Counted from the stretch's first letter, positions 49,625 through 58,153 are shown. The stretch is 64,000 bases of DNA from Microbacteriaceae bacterium (GCA_031177985.1 JAPSJW010000001.1:806001-870000), one strand, 5' to 3'. The notes: a model not told the origin generated them from the letters alone. Program-made: numbers and translations.

Positions 49625-50615
49625 CGTCAGCATCCGCGACGTGGCGGCGCACGCGGGCGTGTCGGTGAGCACCGTCTCCAATGCCCTCAACCGGCCAGAG
49701 ACGGTCTCGCGCCGCGCGATCGGCAGGGTGCTCACGGCCATCGACGAGCTGGGCTACGTGCCGAACGTCGCCGCCCGTCAGCTGCGCGCCGGTCGCAGCA
49801 ACTCGTTCGGCCTCGCCGTGATCAACATCACCAACCCGTTCTTCTCCGAGGTGACGCTCGGCGCCGAGGAGGCCGCCGAGAAGGACGGTTACTCGATCCT
49901 CGTCGGCAACAGCTACGACTCCCTCGACCGGCAGAACCGGCACCTCGAGCTGTTCGAGCTGCAGCGGGTCGACGGGGTGCTGATCGCTCCCCTCGAGGAC
50001 CAGCCCGAGAGCATCGAGCGGTTCCGCAACCGCGGCGTGCCGGTCGTGCTTGTCGACCGGCGCGACCGCACCGGCAACTTCTCCTCGGTGTGGCTCGACG
50101 ACGCCGAAGGCGGCCGCCTCGCGGTGAACCACCTGGTGCAGGGCGGCGCCCGCCACGTGGCGTTCATGGGCGGGCCGCTGACCGTGCGCCAGATGAGCGA
50201 CCGTCTCGACGGTGCGAGGGCCGCGGCCGAAGCCGCGGGCGTGCGGCTCACCGAGTTCGGCACCGACACCCTCAACCCGGGACTCGGGCGCGAGCTCGGC
50301 GAACGCATCGTGCGCATGCCCGAGAGCGAGCGGCCCGACGCGATCTTCGCCGCGAACGACGTGCTGGCGCTCGGCGTGCTGCAGTCCCTCATCGGCGGCG
50401 GGCTGCGCATCCCCGACGACATCGCGATCATCGGCTACGACGACATCGAGTTCGCGGCGGCGGCGATCGTGCCTCTGTCGTCGGTGCACCAGCCGGCGTA
50501 CGACATGGGCGCCAAGGCCGCCGAGCTGCTCATGCGGCAGCTGGCCGAGCCCGACGAGCGCTTCTCGGCTCAGTTCGAGCCGGTGCTCACCATCCGCGCC
50601 TCCACCCGTTCCTGA
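49617..50615 (+). CDS. LacI-family transcriptional regulator
   Basis: 332 aa, GTG start overlapping the previous gene. HTH SIRDVAAHAGVSVSTVSNALN and hinge AARQLRAG precede the effector-binding domain (ITNPFFSEVTLGAEEAAEKDG ... VPLSSVHQPAYDMGAKA). It is encoded inside the ABC/aldo-keto reductase operon, so it is presumably autoregulated through the two facing operators at 43550-43575. Confidence 0.9.
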   Translation: MADVSIRDVAAHAGVSVSTVSNALNRPETVSRRAIGRVLTAIDELGYVPNVAARQLRAGRSNSFGLAVINITNPFFSEVTLGAEEAAEKDGYSILVGNSYDSLDRQNRHLELFELQRVDGVLIAPLEDQPESIERFRNRGVPVVLVDRRDRTGNFSSVWLDDAEGGRLAVNHLVQGGARHVAFMGGPLTVRQMSDRLDGARAAAEAAGVRLTEFGTDTLNPGLGRELGERIVRMPESERPDAIFAANDVLALGVLQSLIGGGLRIPDDIAIIGYDDIEFAAAAIVPLSSVHQPAYDMGAKAAELLMRQLAEPDERFSAQFEPVLTIRASTRS

Positions 50616-50624
50616 GAGGACCGC

Positions 50625-51590
50625 ATGCAGTACACCTCCCTGGGTCGCTCAGGAGCGACCGTCAGCCGGATCTGCCTGGGCACGATGAACTTCGGGCCGG
50701 TCATCGACGAGGCGGCCTCCTTCCAGATCCTCGATGCCGCAGTGGATGCCGGCGTCACCTTCATCGACACGGCAGACGTCTACGGCGGTCCGCCGTGGAG
50801 CGAGCGACCCGGCCACACCGAGGAGATCCTCGGCCGCTGGCTCCACCAGCGGGGCAGACGCGACGACGTGGTGCTCGCCACGAAGGTGTACGGCACGATG
50901 GGGTCCGGGCCGAGCGACCGCGGCCTGTCGGCGCTGCACATCCGCGCCGGCGTCGACGCGTCGCTGCGGCGGCTGCAGACGGATCGGATCGATCTGCTGC
51001 AGATGCACCACATCGACCGTGCGGTGCCGGTCGACGAGGTGCTCGAGGCCTTCGAGGTGCTGCGCGCCCAGGGCAAGATCGTCTACCTGGGCTCGTCGAA
51101 CTTCGCGGGCTGGAACCTCGCGCAGTATGCGGAGCACGCTCGAGCGACCTCGTCGCCGCGACTCGTCACCGAGCAGTCGGTCTACAGCCTCGCGCGACGC
51201 GCGATCGAGGCGGAGGTCGTGCCTGCCGCGGAGCACTACGGCATCGGGCTGCTGCCGTGGTCGCCGTTGGCAGGCGGCCTGCTGGGAGGGATCCTCGCGA
51301 AACGCGACCGCTCCCGTTCTCAGGACCACCCCGACCTCGCGAAGCATCGGGAGGCGGTGGAGGGCTACGAGCAGCTCGCTGCGGCCTGGGGCATCCCGCC
51401 GGGCGAGCTCGCGCTGGCCTGGCTGCTGCACCAGCCGGCGGTCACCGCGCCCGTGGTCGGCCCGCGCACGATGGACCAGTTCGACGGCGCGGTGCGGGCG
51501 GTCGAGGTCACCCTGAGCGAAGAGCAGCTCGGCGAGCTGGACCGGCTCTGGCCCGGCCCGGGCCGCGCGCCCGAGTCCTACGCGTGGTGA
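50625..51590 (+). CDS. Aldo/keto reductase
   Basis: 321 aa. N-terminal YTSLGRSGATVSRICLGTMNFG, Asp and Tyr in IDTADVYGGP, Lys in LATKVYG and His in MHHIDRAVP make a complete AKR tetrad. It is of the general YajO/Tas-type subfamily, different from the aldo/keto reductase at 47567. It lies 9 bp after the LacI gene, in the same operon. Substrate unknown. Confidence 0.87.
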   Translation: MQYTSLGRSGATVSRICLGTMNFGPVIDEAASFQILDAAVDAGVTFIDTADVYGGPPWSERPGHTEEILGRWLHQRGRRDDVVLATKVYGTMGSGPSDRGLSALHIRAGVDASLRRLQTDRIDLLQMHHIDRAVPVDEVLEAFEVLRAQGKIVYLGSSNFAGWNLAQYAEHARATSSPRLVTEQSVYSLARRAIEAEVVPAAEHYGIGLLPWSPLAGGLLGGILAKRDRSRSQDHPDLAKHREAVEGYEQLAAAWGIPPGELALAWLLHQPAVTAPVVGPRTMDQFDGAVRAVEVTLSEEQLGELDRLWPGPGRAPESYAW

Positions 51591-52546
51591 TGTCGGCGGT
51601 CGACTTCGCGCCGTTCCTGCGAGGCGAGATCCCGCGGATCCTCAGACGCCACGAGACGGCAGGGGGGCATCGACGGCGGAGCGGCTCAGGGGCGGAGCCT
51701 GACCTGTACGGCACCGCCGCCGCGATCGGCATCCGTGCCTCACTGGGCGAGCCGCTCCCGTCGGAGGCGGCGGATCTGCTCACGCGCTGGACTCGGGCGG
51801 ACGGTCGCGTCGTCGACTCGAGCCACGGACTCCTCCACTCCACAGCCACCGCGATCGGGGCACGGTATCTGCTGGGGGAGCGGTCTGCGTGGCCCGCGTT
51901 CCTCGAGCCTCTCGCGCATCCCGGCTCCCTCGGCGCCTGGCTCGACGGACTCGACTGGTCCGACCCCTGGCTCACCTCCCACGACGCGGCCGGTCTGTTC
52001 GCGATCGGCACCATGACCGACCGGGGCGACGACTGGATCGTCGCCTACCTGGCCTGGCTCGACGCGGCCGTCGATCCGACGACGGGGCTCTGGCACCGCG
52101 AGGCCATCCAGCCGCTCGCCGAGCAGCCCGGCCTCTTCGGCAACCTGGGCGCCTCGTACCACTTCCACTTCCTCTACGCGTTCCACGGTCGGGCCCTGCC
52201 GCATGCGGAGTCCCTCGTCGACACCTGTCTCCTCCTCGCCGAGAGCACGGGCTGGGTGCACTCCGGGGCCTGGGGGTTCCCGCATTCCGACTGGGCGCTC
52301 TCCGCCGCACGGGCCTCGGCGCAGAGCGGCCATCGAGCGGATGAGGTGGGCGCGCACCTGCGCCGGCTCGCGACTGCGCTCCACGACGACCTCGCGACCG
52401 ACGCTCTGGTCGCCGAACTCGATGACGATCTCCACCGCCTCGGCGCCGTCGTCGCGCTGATCGCCGAGCTGGCACGCGCCCTTCCAGATCAGGTCTCGGT
52501 CGGAGGTCCCTGCGCTCCGGTGACCGACCTGCGACCCTTCATCTGA
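51590..52546 (+). CDS. Uncharacterised alpha-helical (alpha/alpha-toroid-like) protein
   Basis: 318 aa from ATG 51590, which shares its A with the preceding TGA; GTG 51587 is the alternative. Helical repeats with conserved aromatic/His blocks (SSHGLLHSTATAIGARYLL, WSDPWLTSHDAAGLFAIG, TTGLWHREAIQP, GASYHFHFLYAFHGR, GAWGFPHSDWALSAARA) suggest an alpha/alpha toroid of the kind found in glycosidases, epimerases and terpene cyclases. No signal peptide. It ends the operon, before a terminator. Function unknown. Confidence 0.78.
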   Translation: MSAVDFAPFLRGEIPRILRRHETAGGHRRRSGSGAEPDLYGTAAAIGIRASLGEPLPSEAADLLTRWTRADGRVVDSSHGLLHSTATAIGARYLLGERSAWPAFLEPLAHPGSLGAWLDGLDWSDPWLTSHDAAGLFAIGTMTDRGDDWIVAYLAWLDAAVDPTTGLWHREAIQPLAEQPGLFGNLGASYHFHFLYAFHGRALPHAESLVDTCLLLAESTGWVHSGAWGFPHSDWALSAARASAQSGHRADEVGAHLRRLATALHDDLATDALVAELDDDLHRLGAVVALIAELARALPDQVSVGGPCAPVTDLRPFI

Positions 52547-52581
52547 CGCGCGTTCCGTCTGCTTCACCGCCCGAGTAGCAA

Positions 52582-52615
52582 AAACCGCACTTCCGCGGGT
52601 CGGGAAGCGCGGTTT
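52582..52615 (+). terminator. Hairpin terminator of the ABC/aldo-keto reductase operon
   Basis: A 13-bp stem with one A-C mismatch, AAACCGCACTTCC / GGAAGCGCGGTTT, 8-nt loop, 35 bp after the operon's last stop. Confidence 0.75.
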
Positions 52616-52643
52616 CGGCGCTTTCGTGGCGCGAGATCGCGGG

Positions 52644-52684
52644 TGTCAACACTGTTGACATGCCTCGGTTGCCGGCGTCAGACT
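52644..52684 (+). promoter_or_regulatory. SDR promoter with palindromic (TetR-type) operator
   Basis: A perfect palindrome TGTCAACA-C-TGTTGACA (52644-52660) whose right arm contains the -35 box TTGACA (52655-52660). A weak -10 (TCAGAC or CAGACT, 52678-52684) follows 17-18 bp later. The nearby TetR-family gene (53771-54316) is the likely binder. Confidence 0.65.
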
Positions 52685-52732
52685 CGGAGCGACTCGACGC
52701 GGAGCGCGGAGGTGCTCCGGAAAGGACGCATC

Positions 52733-53767
52733 ATGGCTGACACCACCAAGCCGCTGACCGGCAAGAGCTCCATCGGAACCTGGCTGGAGCATCCCGTCGG
52801 CGGTCCGCTGCTGCGGGAGCTGCTCGCGCAGGGCGGCCAGGACGAGTCCGCCCTCAAGCCGGTGCGCTTCTTCGCGCTCCAGCGGCTCGTCGCGCTGAGC
52901 CAGGGGAAGATGCCGCAGTCCGTCGTCGACGACCTCGTCGCGCGGGCCAACGGCGGCGTCGCCCCCGTCGAGGTCGACGATCAGGAGGAGACCGCCTCCA
53001 CCGCCGCCTGGGTGGAGCGCATCGTGCCCGGCAGGTTCGAGGGGCAGACCGTCGTCGTCACCGGCGCAGGCTCCGGCATCGGCCGCGCGACCGCATCCCG
53101 CATCGCTCGTGAGGGCGGCAGGATCATCGCCGTCGACATCTCGCAGGAGCGGATCGACGAGGTCGTGGCCGAGCACGGCGAGGCCGACATCGTGGCCGTG
53201 ATCGGCGACATCACGAAGCCGGAGGACGTCGAGCGGATCGTCTCGGCGGCCGGGGGGCGCATCGACGCACTCGCCAACATCGCCGGGATCATGGACGACA
53301 TGACCCCGCTGCACGAGGTCTCCGACGCCGTGTGGGAGCGGGTGTTCGCGGTGAACGTCGACGGCATGTTCCGACTCACCCGCGCGGTGCTGCCCCTGAT
53401 GCTCGCGGCCGGTCGTGGGTCGATCGTGAACGTCGCCTCGGAAGCGGGCCTTCGAGGTTCGGCCGCCGGCCTCGCCTACACCGCCTCGAAGCACGCCGTC
53501 GTCGGCATCACCCGCAGCTCCGCGTTCATGTATGCCCCGAGCGGCATCCGTGTGAACGCGGTCGCTCCGGGGCCGGTGGCCACCAACATCCAGGCGACGT
53601 TCGCCTCGGAGCTCGGCCAGCAGCGCATCGGCGCGGCGATGGTCAACCTGCCGCCGCTCGCGGAACCGGCGCAGCTGGCGGCATCCATCGCGTTCCTGCT
53701 GAGCGAGGATGGAACGAACGTGACAGGCGCGATCCTGCCGTCCGATGGCGGCTGGTCGGCGCTCTGA
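52733..53767 (+). CDS. SDR oxidoreductase with extra N-terminal domain
   Basis: 344 aa, about 95 longer at the N terminus than classical SDRs. Residues 10-75 (IGTWLEHPVGGPLLRELL, then FFALQRLVALSQGKMP) look like the short C-terminal segment seen in actinobacterial GH3 beta-glucosidases. The SDR part follows: TGAGSGIG (110-117), VASEAGL with the catalytic Ser, YTASK and NVTGAILPSDGG. AAAGGA precedes the ATG. It converges on a TetR gene, 3 bp apart, that probably controls it. Substrate unknown. Confidence 0.88.
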   Translation: MADTTKPLTGKSSIGTWLEHPVGGPLLRELLAQGGQDESALKPVRFFALQRLVALSQGKMPQSVVDDLVARANGGVAPVEVDDQEETASTAAWVERIVPGRFEGQTVVVTGAGSGIGRATASRIAREGGRIIAVDISQERIDEVVAEHGEADIVAVIGDITKPEDVERIVSAAGGRIDALANIAGIMDDMTPLHEVSDAVWERVFAVNVDGMFRLTRAVLPLMLAAGRGSIVNVASEAGLRGSAAGLAYTASKHAVVGITRSSAFMYAPSGIRVNAVAPGPVATNIQATFASELGQQRIGAAMVNLPPLAEPAQLAASIAFLLSEDGTNVTGAILPSDGGWSAL

Positions 53768-53770
53768 CCC

Positions 53771-54316
53771 TCACCGGGTCGGCGTGACGAGCTCCTGCAG
53801 CAGCGCGCCGTAGCGGGTGACGAGCGTGTGGGGGTTGGCGGCGGCGAGAGCGTCGTCGCCGACCACCCACAGGCTGTAGAGCAGCCCGCCGACGAGGGAG
53901 GCGGCGAGCCGGGCACGGAGTTCGGCGTCGGGCCCGTCGAGTCGCGTGAGTAGCGGCCGCACGAAGTACTCGTCGTGCGCCTCGCGCAGCCTCGGCCCCA
54001 CGCCCTCGGCGTCGCTGGCGCGCAGCAGGGCGAGGAACACCCCGCGCACCCGATCATCGGCCGTCAGCACGAAGTCGATGAAGCGCTCGCCCAACGTCTC
54101 GATCGGGCCGTCGAGCAGCGGCTGCTCCTGCTCGTCCAGGTGCATCACCTGGAGGAAGAGGCTCTCCTTCGAGCCGAAATGCCGGATGACGAGCGCTGCA
54201 TCCACCCCGGCCTCCGACGCGATGTCGCGCACCGATGTCGCCGCGTAGCCGCGCTCGGGGAACAGCCGTTCGGCGGCCTCGCGGATCGTCTCTCGGGAGG
54301 GTCGGCGGGCGGTCAC
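53771..54316 (-). CDS. TetR-family transcriptional regulator
   Basis: 181 aa from GTG 54316. The N-terminal HTH RETIREAAERLFPERGYAATSVRDIASEAGVDAALVIRHFGSKESLF is complete (given here in its family order, residues about 8-55) and the C-terminal ligand domain follows. It is convergent with the SDR at 52733, whose promoter carries a perfect 17-bp palindrome, so local control of that SDR is likely. Confidence 0.88.
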   Translation of the reverse strand: MTARRPSRETIREAAERLFPERGYAATSVRDIASEAGVDAALVIRHFGSKESLFLQVMHLDEQEQPLLDGPIETLGERFIDFVLTADDRVRGVFLALLRASDAEGVGPRLREAHDEYFVRPLLTRLDGPDAELRARLAASLVGGLLYSLWVVGDDALAAANPHTLVTRYGALLQELVTPTR

Positions 54317-54326
54317 GACGGCCAGC

Positions 54327-55028
54327 CTACGACCGCCCGGTCGAGAGCCATCGCGTGCGCTCCTCCTTGTCGAGCTTCTCGATCGCGTACCGGAGCATGA
54401 CGCGAGGCATCGTGCCCGCATGCCGCGAGAGGAATGCACGCAACGCTTCGCGGTCGAGATCGCCCGCCGTGCGCAGCATCCATCCGACGCCTTTGCGTAC
54501 GAGGTCATGCGGGTCGTCGACCAGCAGCTCCGCGACGCGGAACGTCTCGCCCGTGTCGCCGTGCCGCATCCACGCCATCGTCGCGAGCACGGCGGTTCTG
54601 CGCTCGGGCCAGAAGGCGGAGGCGGCGAGTCGGTCGAGGGTGTCGTCCTGGTGCTCGCGCAGCCAGGGGCCCACCACGTGGTAGGCGGCGAGGTCGACGA
54701 GGTCCCATTCGTCGATGCGGTCGTGCCGGCGCAGGTAGAGCTCGAACAGCTCCCGGCGTCGCTCCTCGGTGGCCCTCTTCGCCGAGGCGGCCTTGCCCAT
54801 GATCGAGCAGGCCCCAGCGCGGGCCTCGTGGATGTCGCTCTCGAGCAGCAGCTCGAGCTCCGCGACGGGCATCGCGAGATGCTGCTTGGCCAGGTCGAAG
54901 ACCTGGCCCATCCGCACCCCGATGAAGCTGTCGTCGCCGGGGAAGTAGCGTCGGTACTTGACCCGCTCCTCCTCGGTGGCCAGCTCACGAAGGCGGTCGA
55001 TGAAGGCGGCGGCGGTGGGCGTCGTCAC
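54327..55028 (-). CDS. DNA alkylation repair protein (AlkD-like)
   Basis: 233 aa from GTG 55028. Repeated helical pairs as in the AlkD HEAT-like fold: YFPGDDSFIGVRMGQVFDLAKQ at the N terminus, SDIHEARAGACSIMGKAA, WDLVDLAAYHVVGPWL, AVLATMAWMRHGDT, DDPHDLVRKGVGWMLRTAG and MPRVMLRYAIEKL. These match the DNA alkylation repair family that excises 3- or 7-alkyl purines. It is a stand-alone gene 10 bp upstream of the TetR gene on the same strand. Confidence 0.85.
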   Translation of the reverse strand: MTTPTAAAFIDRLRELATEEERVKYRRYFPGDDSFIGVRMGQVFDLAKQHLAMPVAELELLLESDIHEARAGACSIMGKAASAKRATEERRRELFELYLRRHDRIDEWDLVDLAAYHVVGPWLREHQDDTLDRLAASAFWPERRTAVLATMAWMRHGDTGETFRVAELLVDDPHDLVRKGVGWMLRTAGDLDREALRAFLSRHAGTMPRVMLRYAIEKLDKEERTRWLSTGRS

Positions 55029-55147
55029 CGCACCACTGTCGCGGACGGGGCGCCACGACGGCAAGGTCGTCGAACGCCTTCCGCCGCCACGAGGAGACGG
55101 CGAAGGTGCACCACGCTCCGTGGCGCCCGACGCACTAGCATGACCGC

Positions 55148-55777
55148 GTGCCGCCCCTCGAGAGCCTCGTCGCCTTCGGACTCGCGTCGATCGTCCTGAT
55201 CGTCATGCCGGGTCCGACGGTGCTGTTCGTCGTCGGGCGGGCCCTGATTCTCGGTCGCAAGGGCGCGCTGCTCAGCGTGCTCGGCAACTCGGCCGGGCTG
55301 CTCGTCGTCGTCATCGCGGTCGCGGCCGGGCTGGGGGCGCTCATCGAGGCATCGACGCTGCTGCTGACCGTGCTGAAGTTCGTCGGCGCCGCGTATCTCG
55401 TGTTCCTCGGTGTGCAGGCGATCCGCCACCGCAAGCGCGTGACCGTCGGATCGGCCGACGCTTCCGCCTCCGTCTGGAAGGTGCTGCGGCAGAGCTTCGT
55501 CGTCGGCGTCACGAACCCGAAGTCGATCGCGTTCTTCGTGGCGGTGCTGCCGCAGTTCGTCGCCCCCGAAGCGGGCTGGGTTCCGCTGCAGCTGTTCGTG
55601 CTGGGCGTGCTCTTCCTCGCCCTCGCGCTGGTCTTCGACTCCGCCTGGGCGCTCGCGGCAGGCGCCGCCCGGGACTGGTTCGCGCGTTCCCCGAAGCGGG
55701 TGGAGGCGCTCGGAGCGGCGGGCGGAGCCGCCATGATCGGGCTCGGCGGCGCCATGGCCGCCGCATCGACGAGCTAG
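55148..55777 (+). CDS. LysE-family amino acid exporter
   Basis: 209 aa from GTG 55148. Five to six membrane spans with the family signature MPGPTVLFVVGRAL near residue 22 and GVTNPKSIAFFVAVLPQF at about 120. It probably exports an amino acid or homoserine-like compound. Its TAG stop overlaps the stop of the convergent hydrolase gene. Confidence 0.88.
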   Translation: MPPLESLVAFGLASIVLIVMPGPTVLFVVGRALILGRKGALLSVLGNSAGLLVVVIAVAAGLGALIEASTLLLTVLKFVGAAYLVFLGVQAIRHRKRVTVGSADASASVWKVLRQSFVVGVTNPKSIAFFVAVLPQFVAPEAGWVPLQLFVLGVLFLALALVFDSAWALAAGAARDWFARSPKRVEALGAAGGAAMIGLGGAMAAASTS

Positions 55778-56622
55778 CTCCGCTCGAGCATCCAGTCGAG
55801 CGCATCGCCGACCGACAGCAGCACCGACACGTGCCCCTGCCCCTCCTGCAGCCACAGCTCGGATGCGGGGAGTCTGTCTGCGAGCCAGCGCCCGTGCGCA
55901 GGCGGGACCACCCGATCCTCGGTGCCCTGGACGACGAGCACCGGAGCCGCGATGTGCGACGGGTCGAAGCCCCAGGGCGCGACGAAAGCGAGATCGTCGG
56001 CGATCAGGCCGCCCGGGCCGTGCTGCTCGGCGGCCGCGACATCCCTCGCGAGGAACGCCCAGTCTCCCTCGAGGGCCGCCCAGTCGGCATCGACGAAGCT
56101 GCGCGGGTCGAAGTCGTCGGCGAGGGCGAAGCGCTCCCGAGCCTCCGGCCCGTCGACCGCGGCTTCGAGCCCGCCCGGCGCCACCATGCCGTCGAAGAAG
56201 TCGAGGTCGGATGCCATCGGGGCGATGGCCGCGAAGGTCGCCGCGGCGATCACCCGGTCGGGCAGGAGCGCGGCGGCGGCGAGGGCGTGCGGCCCGCCGC
56301 CCGAGGCTCCGAGCACGGCGAAGCGCTCGAGGCCGAGGATCGCCGTGACCTGGGCGACGTCGGGTGCCGACGAGGAGACGGAGCGACGCGGATGCGGTGT
56401 CGAACCGCCGTAGGACGGGCGCGCATACGAGACCACGCGGAGGTTCCGGTCGGCGGCCTCGGCGAGCACAGGGTCGGGGATCGCACCGGTCTGCGGGGAT
56501 CCGTGGAACCACACGACCGCGAACTCGTCCTCGTCTCGGAAGCCGCTGTCGTACACGGCGAGCGCGCGGCCGTCGGCGAGCATCACGTCCCGACGCACGG
56601 GGGCGAGCAGGTCAGTGCGCAT
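55774..56622 (-). CDS. Alpha/beta hydrolase
   Basis: 282 aa from ATG 56622, favoured over an upstream ATG at 56703 that would lie inside the previous gene. HGSPQTG oxyanion loop, nucleophile Ser in LGASGGGPHALA, an acid in VVQGTEDRVVPP and His in EGQGHVSVLL form a complete triad. The motif SYARPSYGGSTPHPRR also occurs in related form in the hydrolase half of the GNAT fusion at 40993. Substrate unknown. Confidence 0.88.
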   Translation of the reverse strand: MRTDLLAPVRRDVMLADGRALAVYDSGFRDEDEFAVVWFHGSPQTGAIPDPVLAEAADRNLRVVSYARPSYGGSTPHPRRSVSSSAPDVAQVTAILGLERFAVLGASGGGPHALAAAALLPDRVIAAATFAAIAPMASDLDFFDGMVAPGGLEAAVDGPEARERFALADDFDPRSFVDADWAALEGDWAFLARDVAAAEQHGPGGLIADDLAFVAPWGFDPSHIAAPVLVVQGTEDRVVPPAHGRWLADRLPASELWLQEGQGHVSVLLSVGDALDWMLERS

Positions 56623-57097
56623 CGTCGTTCCCCATCTCGTGGACTGCTGCGCCCCAGCATCCGGCGTCGCGCCAGTCGTAGGGGACGGTGTCGTTGGTGC
56701 CATGGAGGGCGAGAGTAAACGCTTCGACCCGCTCTGGAGCGAGTTCTCCCCACCACTGGTTCTTCAGTGAATCCGTGAGCACCGCCTCCCAGGCGTACTC
56801 GAACCCCTGGGCGGCCATGCACTCCTCCACGAGCCGGTGCGTCTGCACAGTCTCGATCCAATCAGCCACCGGGATGTCGCTCAGGTGCTCGGGGGGCGGG
56901 GGGTAGTCCTTTGGCAGTTCGGCGGCGGCCACCTCGACCTCCACACCCTCCGCCAGCACGCGCGCGAGCTGCAGTGCGGGTCCGTCCTCGGCGACGCGCG
57001 CCTCCCGCGCACCGATCGCTCCGACCGCGATCGCGCCGACGGCGAGCACGGCGCCCGTCGTCGCCAGCGCTCCCGCCAGCGAGTTGCGCAGTCTCAC
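56612..57097 (-). CDS. Small exported or membrane-anchored hypothetical protein
   Basis: 161 aa from GTG 57097. A hydrophobic stretch at residues 8-32 (LAGALATTGAVLAVGAIAVG) is a signal peptide or anchor; the rest is soluble and rich in Trp and Glu (VPYDWRDAGCWGAAVHEMG). It overlaps the downstream hydrolase start by 11 bp and the upstream membrane-protein stop as GTGA. It is the third gene of the PadR module. Function unknown. Confidence 0.72.
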   Translation of the reverse strand: MRLRNSLAGALATTGAVLAVGAIAVGAIGAREARVAEDGPALQLARVLAEGVEVEVAAAELPKDYPPPPEHLSDIPVADWIETVQTHRLVEECMAAQGFEYAWEAVLTDSLKNQWWGELAPERVEAFTLALHGTNDTVPYDWRDAGCWGAAVHEMGNDDAH

Positions 57098-57780
57098 GTC
57101 GTCCCTCCCTGATGCAGCGGATCCGGGCGCGCGTGCAGCGCGGCCCCGAGATAGAAGAGGCCTGCACCGGCGCAGACGACCTGCAGGAGCACCGCCTCGT
57201 ACGGCACGAGCATCAGCAGCTGGGGGAAGGTGGTGCTCGAGTAGAGGAGTGTCTCGTATGCCGCCGACAGGGTCACCGGGGTCGCGCCCGCGAGCCACAG
57301 CATCCCGACCGCGCGGGTTCGAGCGCGCGCGATCAGCAGGATGCCGCACAGCACGGCGAGGGTGCCGACGCCGAGCGACACCGTCTCGTCGGCGATCCGC
57401 CACTGCGTGCCGGCCGCGGCGCTCCTTGCGAGCTGCACCGAAGCGACCACTCCTAGTACCGCCGCGAGCACGGCGCCCGTCGCCGACAGGCCCAGCAGTC
57501 GCACCGAGAGCGAGTAGTGCTCGTAGGCGTCGCCGTAGCGGCGCTCGAGGTGGTGGCGCCGCCAGAGCAGGTCGGCCGGGATGCCCAGCATCGTGCGCAC
57601 GCGCACCTCGCTCGCGTAAGACTCCTGCGGGATGCCGGCGTCCCGGGAATAGGCGAAGTGATCGGCGAGGTCGGAGGCGATCTCGTCCTGCCGGTCGCCC
57701 GCGATCCGCTCGTCGAGCCCCCGCGTGTACAGCCCCACCCAGGACTGCGCGAAGCGCTGCGCGCGGCGGGCGGCGCTCAC
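57094..57780 (-). CDS. Membrane protein with permease-prefix-like N terminus
   Basis: 228 aa from GTG 57780 overlapping the PadR stop. Residues 1-90 are soluble and helical (LYTRGLDERIAGDRQDEIASDLADHF, a pattern seen in permease-prefix and DUF1700-like proteins), followed by about four membrane spans (residues about 93-215). PadR-plus-such-membrane-protein pairs are common in actinobacteria; their role is unclear. Confidence 0.78.
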   Translation of the reverse strand: MSAARRAQRFAQSWVGLYTRGLDERIAGDRQDEIASDLADHFAYSRDAGIPQESYASEVRVRTMLGIPADLLWRRHHLERRYGDAYEHYSLSVRLLGLSATGAVLAAVLGVVASVQLARSAAAGTQWRIADETVSLGVGTLAVLCGILLIARARTRAVGMLWLAGATPVTLSAAYETLLYSSTTFPQLLMLVPYEAVLLQVVCAGAGLFYLGAALHARPDPLHQGGTT

Positions 57781-58115
57781 GCCAGCGCCTCTCGCAACCC
57801 GGCGGCACCCGGCTCGCGGGCAGCCTCCAGCGCTCTCACTCCCGCGCCGGTGACCCGGTAGAGCCGACGTCGAGGCCTGCCCTCCGTCTCGGCCGAGGCG
57901 GCGTCCTCCCACCGGCTCTCGAGCAGCCCGGCCTCAGACATCCGTGACAGCGCCTTGTAGAGCGTGCCGTGCGCGGTCAGTCGGCGCTCGCCGTCGCCGC
58001 TCAGCTCGAGGGCGAGCGCGAATCCGTAGAAGCCGGCTTCGGCCTGGAGGTCGAGTCCGGTCGCGAGGATGTCCACCTCGAGCGGCAGCAGCTCTCCCTT
58101 GCGACGACGGACCAT
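57777..58115 (-). CDS. PadR-family transcriptional regulator
   Basis: 112 aa, a short PadR: LEVDILATGLDLQAEAGFYGFALALEL, the winged-helix GTLYKALSRMSEAGLLESRW and the wing RRRLYRVTGAGVRAL. It heads a three-gene unit with the two genes downstream. A perfect ATCTTCCC-AAA-GGGAAGAT repeat 19 bp before its start is a plausible autoregulatory operator. Confidence 0.86.
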   Translation of the reverse strand: MVRRRKGELLPLEVDILATGLDLQAEAGFYGFALALELSGDGERRLTAHGTLYKALSRMSEAGLLESRWEDAASAETEGRPRRRLYRVTGAGVRALEAAREPGAAGLREALA

Positions 58116-58134
58116 CCGGGCAGTATAGGAAGGT

Positions 58135-58153
58135 ATCTTCCCAAAGGGAAGAT
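58135..58153. promoter_or_regulatory. Inverted repeat between PadR and LacI genes
   Basis: ATCTTCCC (58135-58142), AAA, GGGAAGAT (58146-58153) lies between the padR-type start and the end of the upstream LacI gene. It is either the PadR operator or a short terminator of the LacI gene; it could be both. Confidence 0.6.

Noticed and set aside
55774-55777. Shared CTAG forming overlapping stops of the LysE and hydrolase genes
   Set aside because: It is a neat convergent overlap but is common in compact genomes and carries no regulatory implication.
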